Shown here in pieces: positions 34,590 to 46,363 of a DNA stretch of 64,000 bases (position 1 is its first letter; each line of letters opens with the position of its first letter). Where the stretch lies: assembly GCF_002234675.1 (NCBI RefSeq), contig NC_019869.2, positions 14,555,015 through 14,619,014 of the forward strand. The letters run 5' to 3'. The stretch comes from Oryzias latipes (taxonomy: Eukaryota > Chordata > Actinopteri > Beloniformes > Adrianichthyidae). The position numbers and the translations under genes are program-made. Below the pieces are notes generated by a model. It was not told the origin of the DNA and did no database searches. It was given only the letters and a program-made list of their open reading frames with translations.

Positions 34590-37500
34590 ATGGGCCTCAT
34601 CCGGTTCCTGGTGCTGACACTGGCCACATGTGCAGTCCTGCTGCTAGACTTTCATCCAGTCATTTCTCATAGCCACTCCCACGGGGATCATGGACATGCT
34701 CACTCACACGGACACCACCACCATGCTGATGATGGAGAAGACCACCCCGATCCACAGGTGAAGATGTTCCATGGAGTGAGCAAATGGAGCGCAGAGGCCA
34801 ACCTACCAGTGCAGGAAGAGGAGCATCATGGACACGCTCACGATCATGGACATGGACACGCTCACGATCATGGACACGCTCACGATCATGGACATGGACA
34901 CGCTCACGATCACGGACACGCTCACGATCATGGACATGGACACGCTCACGATCATGGACACGCCCACCATGAGGACGTTGTTCGTGTTTACAAGGAAGAA
35001 GCAGAACAGAGGCGTTCACATGGAGCAGATAGAGGGAAACAGAAACCCAGTGGAGAGAAGAGGGATGTGGCGGAGCTGTGGACACAGGTACACATCCATC
35101 ACACATTATTACACCAAAGGTTTTTTATACCTATCCATCCAAGTAATTACAGGATACTGCTGTGGAAAAAGTCGTCTTGGGGGTCATGATGTGGGTTTTT
35201 TGGGACAAATCTGTCTTCCTGATTTTATAGAAGCAGTTTAGGGGGGGGGGGGGGGGGGGGCACTTCCTGTTGTAATATAACCTGTGGACATAAGAAGTCC
35301 ATATAGACATGGAGGAGCGAAGTTAGAGTGAAGTTTAGGTGGCAGATCTTATTCAGCATCCGTGTCCCACCTCACAACCATGTTTTTGAAGAAAAATGGT
35401 CAACAGTGGTCATAAATTCAGTCCTAAAGAGTTAGAGCTACAAAGGACGGCTCACATCACATTGCTTTGTAAACATATCAAAATTAATTTAACAAGGCTT
35501 TAAGATATTAAAATACATGTAAAAAATTGTCCTAAATGCTACATTAATTCATACATGTTTGCTTAAAGATTGTGTAAGTGGGGCGATTAGGGTTTACTGT
35601 TATGCAGTGATGGATTTGGGGGCTTTTAGTGGTAGATAGCTCTGGTAAATAAATTGGCTTTGTTTGTGGGTTTTGTTATATAATGTTAAAGCCATTTTTG
35701 CTCGGTTTCAACTAGGGCTGCACGAAATGAGGAAAACTTGCGATATTAGTGATTGATATTGCGATGACGTTATAACTTGCGGTATATGAACATATAGCAA
35801 AACAACAGTTCAAAACTTACATTCCAAATGAGCCACATCTGCACAGGAGACGAACATCTAACATAAAAGGGCTCCATCAGATTGGTCTATGATGTAAAGG
35901 AGTCCATTCAGTGGTCAAATACATGAAGAGATTTTTTTGTTTCGTGAAATACTTCAAGCTGGCATAAGATAGTTTTAGCATATTTAAGGTAATGCATATT
36001 GCTCAGCTTGATATTGCAAGAACGATAAATTAGCGATAAATTGTGCAGGTCTAGTTTCAGCTTCTAATCTGAGTTTTAAGTCTCTTTATCCCTCCCACCC
36101 CTAAAAATCGAAAGCAGAATCTGGCAATTTGTTGAAAACGTCATACAAAGTCTGCAGCTACACATTGAAGGGCTTTGTCCTTCTTGATCTTCAAGAACTT
36201 TACAGTAGAGAAAACCCCCCCACAAAAGCTCAGTTTTAGGTTGTTGCAGTTTGTGCTTCTAATATTTTATTGTTTAATCTTTTTCCTTTGCGGCAGGTTT
36301 CCCGTACGACTTAACTTGGTTAAAGTTTAGCTAAAATCTTTGCCTTTCTAAATCCAAAAGTCCTCATTGTGGTGTTTTCTTTTGCCCTGCAGGCTGTCGG
36401 AGCCACTCTGCTCATCAGCGCTGCTCCTTTCCTCATCCTGTTCCTCATCCCAGTTCAGTCCAACAGCGACCAGCACCAGAACCTGCTCAAGGTTCTGCTC
36501 AGCTTCGCCTCTGGGGGGCTGCTGGGTGACGCCTTCCTCCACCTGATTCCACATGCTCTTGGTGGGTTTTTGTTTTCAGGGTGTATTCACCCTTACACAC
36601 ACCCTGGCCACATTTGGTTCGCTTTCAGGGAACCAGAGTTCGTTTTACACTATAATCCAGAGCAAATATTTGGATCCTAGCCCGGACCAGGAACCGCTCT
36701 CTGACCCGTCTTTGGAGGTGGTCTCGGTCGTCGAGTCCAACTCCTTACTTTTTGGAACTTTTATCTGAACACAGCTGAAAATGCTTCTTACAGGCTTTTC
36801 TTTGTCTTGTTACGCTGCACGCACCCGTGACCTCACCCTGAAAGCTACCTTGTAGTCTTCTTAACAGAATTCTCTTAAAAAAAACGCCATAACGCCACTA
36901 CAATGACACACAAAACTCATTGAATTGTGATTGGATGAATTCAGGCTCATTAAAATAATTTTTAATGTGACATACATTACTTCTCACTGTTTTCGCCACA
37001 ATCTATATGTCACAAACACTTATCAGCGTACCTTCTTACCGATGTCTCCTCATCACTGCAGTTGCTAGCATCCTCTGAGTTAAAGCACACACAGCACCCC
37101 TCCTGTTCAGTAACCGCCTTGCAGCATGTCTCCGCTGTACCAAAGTTACAAGTGAAAAGTTTTGTTCCCGACGATTCAAACTGGTAATCGAAATTTAAGG
37201 TTTTAATAAGTTAACTGTCCCTGATAAGGATTGTAAAGCACAGCACGTCCATCCGTCTCACGTGGTTTTGTTCACAAGCTTTGCTTGGTAATAGAATGGT
37301 CCGTTTGGTGCCTGTCTGAATACAGAGCAAACGCAAGGTTCAGAACTCGATCTGGAACAAAGAATATTTCCAGTCTGAATAAACCCTAAGAACGTTTTTT
37401 TAGGTTCTGAGAGTTGGGTCAAACCATGAGAATGAGTCCACAGATGCTAACTTAAACAGATGAACTGTAAAAACAGAGAAATGCCAGGATCAGATGAAAA

Positions 37501-40500
37501 TGTTCTCGTAATGTCATATGAACAACCAAATCAGCATCACAACCTGTTAATCACTTCTTTTTTTTAAACTTTGTATTAATTTTGTCTCATGTTTCTCACA
37601 GAGCCTCACTCCCATCATGAGGACGAACATCACGGGCACTCGCACTCCAGTGAAGACGACCACGGACATTCCCACGGTCAGCAGCGTTTCCCTTCACCCT
37701 AACCTGCTGTGGTTACCTGTTTTCTGTCGTGACGCTTGCTGTCGCCATCGCAGGCGCCGCTCACGCTCACATGATGTCCGTGGGCCTGTGGGTTCTCTGC
37801 GGCATCATCGCCTTCCTGGTTGTGGAAAAGTTCGTGCGGCTGTTGAAGGGCGAGGATGGGCATTCCCACGGTCACTCCCACAGTCACGGTACGGCGACTG
37901 TGACTTTTAGGAACTTTTAGAAATAATGTCTGTCTTGCTTTAATTTATTTCAAAAGGAAGAAAGAAAAAATGATCATAACAAAATAAATCTGTCTTTTTT
38001 GTTATTGCTTTCATCTCTTTCTGCCTTAAACTCCCTCGTTCAGTGTTTTACAGCTTGTTGTAATACAGAGTTTCACCACTAGATGTCCCCAAAGCTCCTA
38101 TTTCAGGTTTACAAAGTTAAGGCTGAAAATATTATTATGTTCATAGTTTGGCTCATGTAAAAGAGTGTAAATGTAAATCATTGTAAATCATTTTTGCATT
38201 CTTAGTTGTGTTCTGTGTAACATTTTCAGCTGCTGGGAAAGAAAAGCACAGCGATGGGGAAGAAGAAAAAGAAAAAAAGAAAAAAGAGGACAAAGATGCA
38301 AAGGTGTCAAAGAAAGAAAAGAAGAGCTCAGGTAAATAAGTGTGACTTCAGCCTCTTAATGTAGGGCGATAAACTTCAAACTTCAGTTCTAAGCTGATTG
38401 TTTTTGATCTAGGGCTGAAACGATTCCTCGAGTTACTCGAGTTACTCGATTACAAAAATTCCTCGAGGCAAAAACTCTGCCTCCCCTACGCGTGGCGCAG
38501 GGATTTGATTGTGTCACACGGACCGTTTATTTACACGGACCTTTTGAATTTAGTTGGCGCGATGGCGGAGAATAGATCTATAAATAAACGACAGAAATTG
38601 TCTAAAGTGTGGGATCATTACACACTTAATAAAGAAGAGAACAAGGTGCAGTGTCTCTACTGCACAATAGAGCTGGCATACCACAACAGCACATCTTCCA
38701 TGATTCAGCATCTGAACAGAAGACATCTGCGTGACCGCTGGAACCCCGACGCCTTAGGCGCGGGACCCGCGCGTGCCACCGGCAGTGAGCGAGTGGCGGT
38801 GTCAGCCGCTCCGACCAGCGCGGGCCGCCTCGGCGGGCGGCGGGAGGCAGGGGCTGGGACAGGCGGTAGCTCGCCTTTCGGCGGGCCGCGAGGCTTCTTT
38901 AAGCATTGCAAAAATAACAGAAGCATTATTTTTACACGAAATATAAACAATGATAATGATCAAATATGTTTTTCTGATTCTTTTATTTTTAATGGCCTTC
39001 CATTTTGGTGTTGTGCCACCCTTTCAAAGTCTTCTGTCCCCCCCCCATACAAAATGTTCTAGCTCCGCTGTGGGTACCGGATGTTCTCGGGGTCCTTCGA
39101 CCAATCATGACGTCATACTATTTGATTGGCTGTAAGTTGCCACGACCAATGAGTTAACGTCGCGAAGTTTAAAAAAAAAAAACTTTATTGACAATTGCGG
39201 TATCATACATTAAATAACGAACAATAACAATGTAATCAATCTTACCTCGAAGATCAGTCACCATTGCCAAACATAACATATTAACATATAAAAAATAAAG
39301 AATAGAGGGGAAAAAAAGAAACAATGAAAATAACACACAAATAAATAAAAACATAAGTAAAATAAAAATAAAATAACGCAACATAGAACCAATCTAAATA
39401 GTCTAATAGTAGTTAGGGGTACTCGTAAAGTTTGTATTTCTGAACAAAACTAAGCAATTTCAAGCCATTCTTCTTTTTCATATAATGAAGTGATTGAAAG
39501 TAAAAACAGAGCTCTTTATGAAATGTTATAAAAAGTGGTTTGGTCTTCAAAAATTTATTTTTGTGCATATAAAACTTTCCTTGCAATATCAGGATATTAA
39601 GAACTGTATTTTCTGGTCTATTATATAATACCACACCCAATAGAACATTTTTTGAGTGTAAATGAACTGGCATTGCAATTTTGGAAGAATACCAAAAGCA
39701 GAACTCATCCCAGAATGTTTTTATAATTCCACAGTTAAAGAATAAATGATCCACCGTCTCAATGTCATTCAAACAAAAACTGCAGTCATTCTCTTCAAAC
39801 TCAAAACGAATCCTCAAAAATTTCTTAGATTGGTACGACGTCGCTAAGTAGTAAAATCGCTCGCTAAGTAGTTTGTCCAACTGGTGTTACCGTAGGGTGA
39901 CGTCATCATTGGTCGAAGGACCCCCGAAGGACCCCGAGAACATCCGGCGGCCCGAGTCGATCCGGTACCCACACCGCCACTTCTCAAGACCAACTTAAAA
40001 ACACCAAAAGTAACATTTGCATCAGAGCAGATCTTTAAAATCAAATGCTTGTTTATTTTACAACCACATCATTTTTGTGATGCATTATTTGTTTTGGTTG
40101 TTCAAAAACACACACAAATCGTTTTATCCGATTACTCGATTAATCGATCGATTAAGTGCTAGATTAATCGATTACAAAAAGAATCGATAGCTGCAGCCCT
40201 ATCATTTCGGTTTCTTCTGAATGTCACCTGTGACCTTTTTTCATTGGTTTATCGTTCATAGGTTGGATCCATCATATTCTCTGAGCACAAAATACTGACA
40301 GATGGGAGGATATTTGTAAATAGGCAGAAAGACGGCAACTAAGAATTTCTGTGTGGGTTTATATGTAATTGTTTAACTGTGACTAATGTGACGGCAAATT
40401 AAGTTTAGAATCCGGTCTTATAAGGGTAAAGCAGCTTTTTTCTAAATTTTAACTGGTTTATAAGAAAAATTTACTTTATAATAAAATTTAACTTTTTTAA

Positions 40501-41496
40501 TCGTGAAAGAATTTTAATTTTGCTGCACAAAACAAACTTTTTAAGCAATTTCATGAATTCAAGAATACTTTCTTAAGACATGCAGCTAAAGATCCACTCT
40601 GTTGAAAAAAACAAGTGTTTTGTGGTGTTTATCTGAAAATAGAGGACATATATTAAGAAAATTTAGTTCAAAATGTGTTTATTTTTTATGTTTTGCTCAA
40701 ATCGTCTCGAATCAGGAGCAGACATAAAATGCAGTTTGGAAAAGAGTTTATTTGTGATGCTGAAAATGTGCTGAGTGGGCCACAAGCTCCCTGCTCCAAG
40801 CTGTCAGCAACAGGTCCTAGAAAGTGACAGGTTTTTGGATTTTGGCTAAAACATACTCATAAATAAAAGACCACTGGGAATGCTTTTAAAAGAAATCAAA
40901 AGATGACTGGAGTGGGTCTTTAAAAAGTCTTTTGTGTGTGTGTGTGTGTGTGTGTGTGCTACAGATATTAAAGTGTCAGCTTACCTGAACCTAGCAGCTG
41001 ACTTCACGCACAACTTCACTGACGGCCTTGCAATCGGAGCGTCATTCCTGGTGAGTCCAGCAGTGGGCGCCATCACCACAGTGACAATTCTGCTGCACGA
41101 GGTCCCCCACGAAATCGGAGACTTTGCCATCCTCGTGCAGTCTGGCTGCACCAAGAAGAAGGTATCGTACCGTCTGCTTCCAGGCTGCTTGTGTCGCACT
41201 GATGCGGTGAGTGTGACTGTGTCGCTCCTCTTTCCCATCAGGCCATGTGTCTGCAGCTGCTGACTGCTTTGGGGGCGCTGGCAGGGACAGCTTGCTCCCT
41301 GATGGCTGAAGGTGTGGGCGCCACGGCAACCGCCTGGATCCTGCCCTTCACAGCTGGGGGGTTTATTTACATTGCCACAGTGACTGTGCTCCCCGAGCTG
41401 CTGGCAGGACGCTCCAGCTTTGGCCAGTCGCTCATGGAGATCCTGGCTCTGCTGTTTGGAGTCGAGATGATGGTTCTGATCGCAGAGTACGAGTGA
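34590..41496 (+). CDS. slc39a7: Zinc transporter ZIP7 (SLC39A7/KE4), 7 coding exons
   Basis: Coding exons: 34590-35087, 36393-36561, 37602-37676, 37754-37888, 38230-38331, 40965-41161, 41242-41496; all GT-AG, phases consistent, 476 aa (human 469). ZIP7 releases zinc from ER/Golgi into the cytosol. Visible: a signal-like hydrophobic N-terminus ([16 protein letters not shown]), a His-rich luminal segment with an HGHAHD repeat array (about residues 80-127), TM segments starting AVGATLLIS, a His-rich loop ([13 protein letters not shown]), a charged loop (residues 293-326) with HS300DGEE as a possible CK2 site, the HNFTDG motif (H342, D346), and the LIV-1 family signature HEVPHEIGD (H371-D379). 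It ends MMVLIAEYE. Intron 5 (38332-40964) is enlarged by a nested hAT-type element and a MITE. Poly-A signal AATAAA at 41992. Confidence 0.97.
34827..34970 (+). repeat. Coding minisatellite, HGHAHD / HGHGHAHD array in slc39a7
   Basis: Alternating 18-bp (HGHAHD) and 24-bp (HGHGHAHD) units form a 42-bp higher-order period repeated about three times with almost no nucleotide divergence (one CAT/CAC difference). The array lies in the luminal His-rich part of ZIP7. Six-frame shadows of it (for example RSRSWTWT) are not genes. Confidence 0.9.
35239..35261. repeat. Poly-G tract in slc39a7 intron 1 (first coding intron)
   Basis: An uninterrupted run of about 22 G residues on the plus strand. Its length is likely unstable in sequencing and in populations. 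Confidence 0.85.
35713..36053. mobile_element. hAT-type MITE in slc39a7 intron
   Basis: Termini TAGGGCTGCACGA... and ...TTGTGCAGGTCTA are inverted repeats. The flanks GTTTCAAC (35705-35712) and GTTTCAGC (36054-36061) form an 8-bp target duplication with one mismatch. At 341 bp with no frame, it is a non-autonomous hAT element. Confidence 0.75.
38562..39062 (+). pseudogene. BED zinc-finger N-terminus of a hAT transposase (truncated)
   Basis: From ATG at 38562 the frame reads [17 protein letters not shown], then [14 protein letters not shown] and MIQHLNRRH. The C-x2-C and H-x4-H ligands and the SKVW start are those of a BED finger, the DNA-binding domain of hAT transposases. After residue 65 the frame enters GC-rich Ala/Gly/Arg sequence (38740-38890) unlike any transposase, and it stops at 39062. 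It is a truncated relic inside a host intron, not a host exon. Confidence 0.7.
39067..39982. mobile_element. Nested unit with ~45-bp inverted repeats (GTGGGTACCGG...)
   Basis: GTGGGTACCGGATGTTCTCG with the following GGGTCCTTCGACCAAT and ATGACGTCA at 39070-39115 recurs inverted at 39895-39975 (with an extra GC-rich 30-base piece and a small internal repeat). The interior is mostly minus-strand LINE C-terminal coding sequence. It could be a composite insertion or a DNA element that captured LINE sequence. Confidence 0.5.
39413..39880 (-). pseudogene. L1/Tx1-type ORF2 C-terminal fragment
   Basis: The 155-aa minus frame begins [20 protein letters not shown] and contains a zf-RVT-like Cys/His cluster: [19 protein letters not shown]. 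This is typical of the end of ORF2 of L1/Tx1-type non-LTR elements. No reverse transcriptase motifs remain. AT-rich downstream sequence ends in a T run near 39170-39182. Confidence 0.7.
40588..40922 (+). repeat. MITE-like repeat family A, internally deleted copy
   Basis: Starts AAAGATCCACTCTGTTGAAAA and ends GACTGGAGTGGGTCTTT, an inverted terminal pair. The middle (the CTCGTCTGAGCTGGCATCTGG and CACCC...CTCAGAGG segments) is deleted. Lies just upstream of slc39a7 exon 6, before the (GT)n run at 40932-40959. Confidence 0.7.
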
Positions 41497-41999
41497 GGCG
41501 CCTCTGTGGACAGTTTTGGTTTCCTCACAGATTCCTCTCTCTTTTTTTTCTTTCTTTTTTCTTTAAAGTTGTGGGGAAAAAATCTCTTTTGTTGTTTTAA
41601 CAGTTCATAGACACTTCATTGATTTGTTTTTTTGTATTTTTTAAAACTTGAATCTCTTCATTATGGATGCACAACATAAGGAAAGTTGTTTTTTGTGTGT
41701 GTTTTTCTTCATCCCACAGCTTCCATGAGCTGCAGTTTGACATCAGAACAGGCCAAAACACTAGATGTTCTCTGCTGCGTCACACTGGGATGCTCCTCTG
41801 ATTTTCACTTCATGATTTACATTCCACACAAAAAGATATTGCCGCTTTTGTGAATGTATTCCGAAAGACTTCATGTTTTTTTTTTGTTGGATTGTAAAAG
41901 GATCAGCTGTTATGACTCAAGACTTCAGACGGGAACTTATTTTAAACTTCCTGCAATAATGAAAACGCCTGCAGCTGTGCCGAACGTCCCAAATAAATG

Positions 42000-43040
42000 A
42001 AAGGTGATACGTTTCAGAAATGTTCCTGTGGTCATTTCAGCACCTGGGGCTGAAATTCCCAAAAAAGACGATACAGTTCCCCAGTGAATTAAATAAAAAC
42101 TCATATGTAAAAAAACACACCAACTGTGGGTTGGAGTTGGTATGTTTCCACACCAGCAGTGAAACATACTTAATCTGTTTTAAATTCTTAATTCCACAAA
42201 ATGATCCCAAAACCAAACGACTTTCACTTTAAGATTTGGCAACTAAACCGAGCTCATAAAATGTAATATATGAACTACAGAATTTAATTCAGTTCTGCAC
42301 CGCACACATGGCAGTGAAGTCACTCTGAAAGGTGACTAATTTTTACCCAGCAGCCAGTGTTTGTTGGTGGCCACGCCTACAATGTCCCTTTCTTGTAATC
42401 TATCAGACTAATTGCATTCTGGTGGTAAACACGAGCTTTTTAATAACTTTTGTTCAGTTTAAACATAATTAATCTGTAGTTTTTTACATAAAAACCACCA
42501 ATGAAAAACGTTTTGTTTGAATCGTCTAATTTTTTTAAATAAATGCTATTATTGAAAGACATACACCACAAATTTGATTAATGGGTAATATCCTCACTCA
42601 TATCTGTGAAACTTCCTGTAACGCTCATATAATTTGTCTGACTTGAAAAGCATATAGAAGAAAGGCAAAGAGGAACACGCTTAAAACCCTTTGATGATCA
42701 TGTTGTGGACGGGGCAAACATGAAAAAAGAGAACTTTCTTTACAAGGATGACTGTAGAATTATTCACCAGATATGAGTATAAACTCTCTGGTTGCTATTA
42801 TCTTAATGTAAACAGCCAGTTTGAATGTTAATGTATCCAGTTCTGTGATAGTGAACTGGTCCATTTGTTAAATTTTCACATAAATGTTAAATTAGGTCAA
42901 ACTTTAAAACTCTGATCCACATAAAAATGGTCTGATTTCCTTTTCTGTTGGTGGGTTTGGATCTGTCAAAACTATAAGAAAGGTTCTGGTCCAAAATAAG
43001 AGATTGTTTCAGGTTTTAAACAGAAACCGCCGTCAGGAAT
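42000..43040. other. Intergenic AT-rich sequence, no gene seen
   Basis: Downstream of the slc39a7 polyadenylation signal. Only short frames are present, without recognisable motifs. Confidence 0.4.
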
Positions 43041-43049
43041 TAAAGCCCC

Positions 43050-43446
43050 CCAGTGAAAACAAATTGTGTTTTAAACATGTTCCTGTGGCATTTTTCACAC
43101 GATCGTATAACGTATAAAGACGTATAAAGAACAATAGGCTTAAAATTGCATTTCTGAGAATTTCTTTAGTCAAATTAAAAAAATGCCATTTGAAAAATTT
43201 TGTATTAGTTTTGTAAAAAATACACTGGGTCGGCTGCAAGCTCCATGCTCCGCTCCATTCTGATGCATCCACCTGTGGACAAATAGATCCATGTACGTCT
43301 TATTTTCCTTCAACAATGTCTTTGCAGAAACTATGTTTTACAAAACGGCACAGGTTTTTTGATTTTGGCTAAAAACAGCTTAACTAAACTAAGGACCACT
43401 GGGGACGCTTTTGACATAAATCCAAAGATGATCAAAGTGGGACTAT
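43050..43446 (+). repeat. MITE-like repeat family A, internally deleted copy
   Basis: Matches the left part (GTGTTTTAAACATGTTCCTGTGGCATTTTT...) and the right part (GCAGAAACTATG...ATGATCAAAGTGGGACTA) of the 44827 copy. A deletion lies between TTATTTTCCTT and CAACAATGTC. Confidence 0.65.
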
Positions 43447-44007
43447 GAAGCCACATGGAGTTTATGTTCCTGCTACGGTTCTATTTATATCCCTATAATG
43501 ATGGACTCATTATTTTCTAATAATAATTCTAATAATCTCACAGCAGTGATTTATGGCTCAGCTATGATGAAGAATAATCCTGCAACAGAAACACTGGAAA
43601 GTCTGAATAAAAGGGGGGGAGAGATAATTTAGACGGGGTTGGTCTCCTGGTGATCCTGAAGTGTTCTGCAAAGCTACACTGTTTGGCTGCACTTTATGAC
43701 CTGGTTGTTGAGCTCTCACTATGGTAAATCGCAGGAGCATAAAATCACACATGAAAATAAAAGGTTATTTTAAATGCATCTTAATTTCGATTCGGGCATC
43801 GGAGTGACCTCTGCAAGGGAACCACTCATGACTGTGGTTAATTCTGTGTTTCCTTTTAATGCTTTCACTTCCTTTTGCAGTCTTTAGACATCACACCTCC
43901 ACTTTTCTTCCTCTGCATTAAAAGTTGGCTAAAAGGAAAAACCTGAGGGCTTTAACCTCCTCCGCTTCTCAAACACAAAAATAACTTTCAGATGATAACT
44001 CCTTTAA

Positions 44008-44204
44008 CCCTTGTGCTATCTTAGATGACCCCACCCTTACATAGACGTGTTCTCCCTACCATGACAAAGGTGGATAAAGGTGGAAAGACTTCCATGGACA
44101 CCAGTGAAGATCACAAATCACTGAATAAAAAAAGTTCAGCGCACTGTCTAGTGGGTCTAGATGACCCAACTCCCAATGTTAAAATGCCTAGGGTAGCACA
44201 GTGG
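44008..44204. mobile_element. piggyBac-like MITE (family B), copy 1
   Basis: Preceded by TTAA (44004-44007). The left end CCCTTGTGCTATC is mirrored on the right by GGGTAGCACAGTGG. The interior contains ACTGTCTAGTGGGTCTAGAT followed by GACCC, a palindromic core. About 200 bp, non-coding. Related copies are at 61796 and 63213. Confidence 0.65.
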
Positions 44205-44826
44205 TTACGAATTTCTCAACCACCACCTTATCAGACATAAAACAATAACTTCCAGTCTGTAGTTTACATAGAGGAAAAGAAACAAATGTTGACATCTGAG
44301 GGTTTAGCTTGTGTCCTAATGTTTCACTTTTGTTTTTTCTCACAGATTTAGTGTTGGGTTGCAAAAAAAGGTTTGTTTCACTTCCTGACTGAAGATGCAA
44401 ATCCTTTATTAGCATTTTTTCACTCAGAACACTTTTGCTAAAACAATGGTTGTGCGCTCACAGGGTTATAGTTGGAATGTCCAGGGAATGCATTGAGCCA
44501 AACTTTGATCAGGCACATGGAAACACTGGATCAGTTAGGTCGAGGCCTAACCGGATGACAAACATGGTTACAACTAAGCCAAAACATATCCATTATCACA
44601 CGTATTTAAAGTTAAAATTACAGGAACCAACTGTGCAAACGCAGCTTGCTGGTTGGTGGGTCGGTTAGCAAATTACGTGTGTTTGCCTTTGCAGCAGATG
44701 TGATTCAGATACTTCTCATTTTGACCAAGGAAAATGAAAAGAAATGGAGGTATGATGCATTACTTTAATATATCACAGATCAAGAAGAAGGTTAAAATAT
44801 ACCAAAGGGACTATCTTTTTTTCATT

Positions 44827-45389
44827 AAAGACCCATTCTGATGAAAATTGTGTTTTTTACATGTAATTGTGGCATTTTCTGATGGTGGAGGACATAAAGA
44901 AAATTAAACTCAGAATTAAGTATTTTTTGATCAAATTACTGTGAATCAGGAGCAGATGACATTATACTGTTTGAAAAAGGTGTGACGATAAAAAAATAAG
45001 CTGAGTGGGCCACAAGCCCTCTGTTCTGCTCCATTCTGATGTTTTTACTTGTAAATGTCCAGATCCATGTACGTCTTGGTTTTCCTCGTCTGAGCTGGCA
45101 TCTGGCTAAAACTTTACGACTTGATAGCTCCAATATTGCTCGCCATTTTTGTTGTTAGGTTGGGGATGCAAAGGGCTATAAGCTAGTTGGAGAGCGTGTA
45201 AACAGATGAGTGATGGGAAATGGGGGTGGGGCTGCTCAATGCCATCAGTCCCACCCACAATTCAGAGGTGAATTTCTAATTAACTCCTGCTGCAGTGCAG
45301 AAACAATGTCCTGGAAAATTACATGTTTTTTAAGTGTTGGAAATTAAAAGACCACTGGAAACGCTTTCACAACAGGAGTTGGACTTTAA
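44827..45389 (+). repeat. MITE-like repeat family A, near full-length copy
   Basis: The longest copy in the window. Terminal inverted repeats are AAAGACCCATTCTGAT (left) and imperfect GGAGTTGGACTTT (right). No coding capacity. It defines the family's order of blocks: the GAATCAGGAGCAGATGA, GGCCACAAGC, TCCAGATCCATGTACGTC, GGGCTATAAGCTAG, CCCACCCACAATTCAGAGG and GTGCAGAAACAATGTC segments. Confidence 0.7.
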
Positions 45390-46363
45390 AGGCAAAATTT
45401 TTCTTTTTCTTTAACAGATCAAGCTACAGTGGAATTCTCTTCATTGACAGAAAACAAACTACTGAGCTTTCTCCCATCAGCCCACCATTATTAATTACAA
45501 TTTGATTCGGAGTAGTAAACTCTTATATAAGCTGTCAGAATTCACCCAGACTGCTAGAAATGTCTAAAAACACTCAAAGTCACTGAAAATTGACTAAATG
45601 TCAATACTGCTCTCTGACGATGTCATTGAACATTGTTCTTTACAAGAATGTTAGCTGTATTTTGATGCTATTCCATTGCAAATGTCGACAAAATTTACCT
45701 AAATGTACACCGCAATCCTTCTCCATCCATTCCACAAGAAGTCAGCATCCATTGTTGCTTTTTGAAAACACAGAAATGGCCCCAAAATGAGCGCTTAGTT
45801 TCTGCCATTAACTTACACACATTTACGAGGCCTTTAACTTTGACCTCTCCCCAAATTCAGCACACACTGCTGTACCTGTGAACTGATCTATTTATTCCTC
45901 CCCACAATCCCTCACTCAGTTTCCCTTCTGCTCAGAATGCAAGTCCTTTACCCTGAACAATCTTTAAATGTGAAATGAAGTTCATCAGATGCAGCTGCCG
46001 AAGTGAAGTAGTTGAAGTGAAACTTACAATCCTGGGATTTCAAGTGGACCAGGAGTTCATCGCTTGGTTACGGCCTCATAAGGAACTTAAGCAAAAGGTT
46101 ACTGTGTGGGCCAGATTCCCTTTTTGTTTGTTTGTCAGAAGTGATTCAGGATCTTGTGCCATAGTTGACTCCTGTAGGCTGCGATTTCATCATGCCCGCT
46201 GTTGCTTGTGAAAAGTCAGACGATTGTTGCTTAAAGTTTGTTTTCATTAACTTTTCTTGTTGGGATGTAACACCTGAAGGCTGTGATGCAATCCTGAGGT
46301 TTTTAACACCTTGACTGATTAATGAATGGAGTATAAAACAGAAGTTAGCTAAAAGTTTGTCAT

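Larger units (their letters stand above)
38410..40201. mobile_element. hAT-like element with BED finger and nested insertion, in slc39a7 intron 5
   Basis: The ends TAGGGCTGAAACGATTC (38410) and ...AGCTGCAGCCCTA (40201) are inverted, followed by ATCGATTAATCGA-type subterminal repeats as in common fish hAT elements. The left half encodes a BED-finger start. The right half is interrupted by a second inverted-repeat unit (39067-39980) that includes LINE ORF2 sequence. No matching 8-bp duplication was found at the ends, so boundaries may be imperfect. No complete transposase remains. Confidence 0.6.

Noticed and set aside
34660-35106. 148-aa minus-strand frame with HVHDRERV repeats over slc39a7
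   Set aside because: Shadow of the His-rich coding minisatellite of ZIP7 on the opposite strand.
38410-40201. Search for a clean 8-bp target duplication at the hAT-like ends
   Set aside because: Flanks TTTTGATC and TCATTTCG do not match, so an exact boundary claim is not made.
45975-46211. 78-aa Cys-containing + frame next to the GPCR 3' end
   Set aside because: No signal peptide, domain or splice context. Consistent with chance in intergenic sequence.
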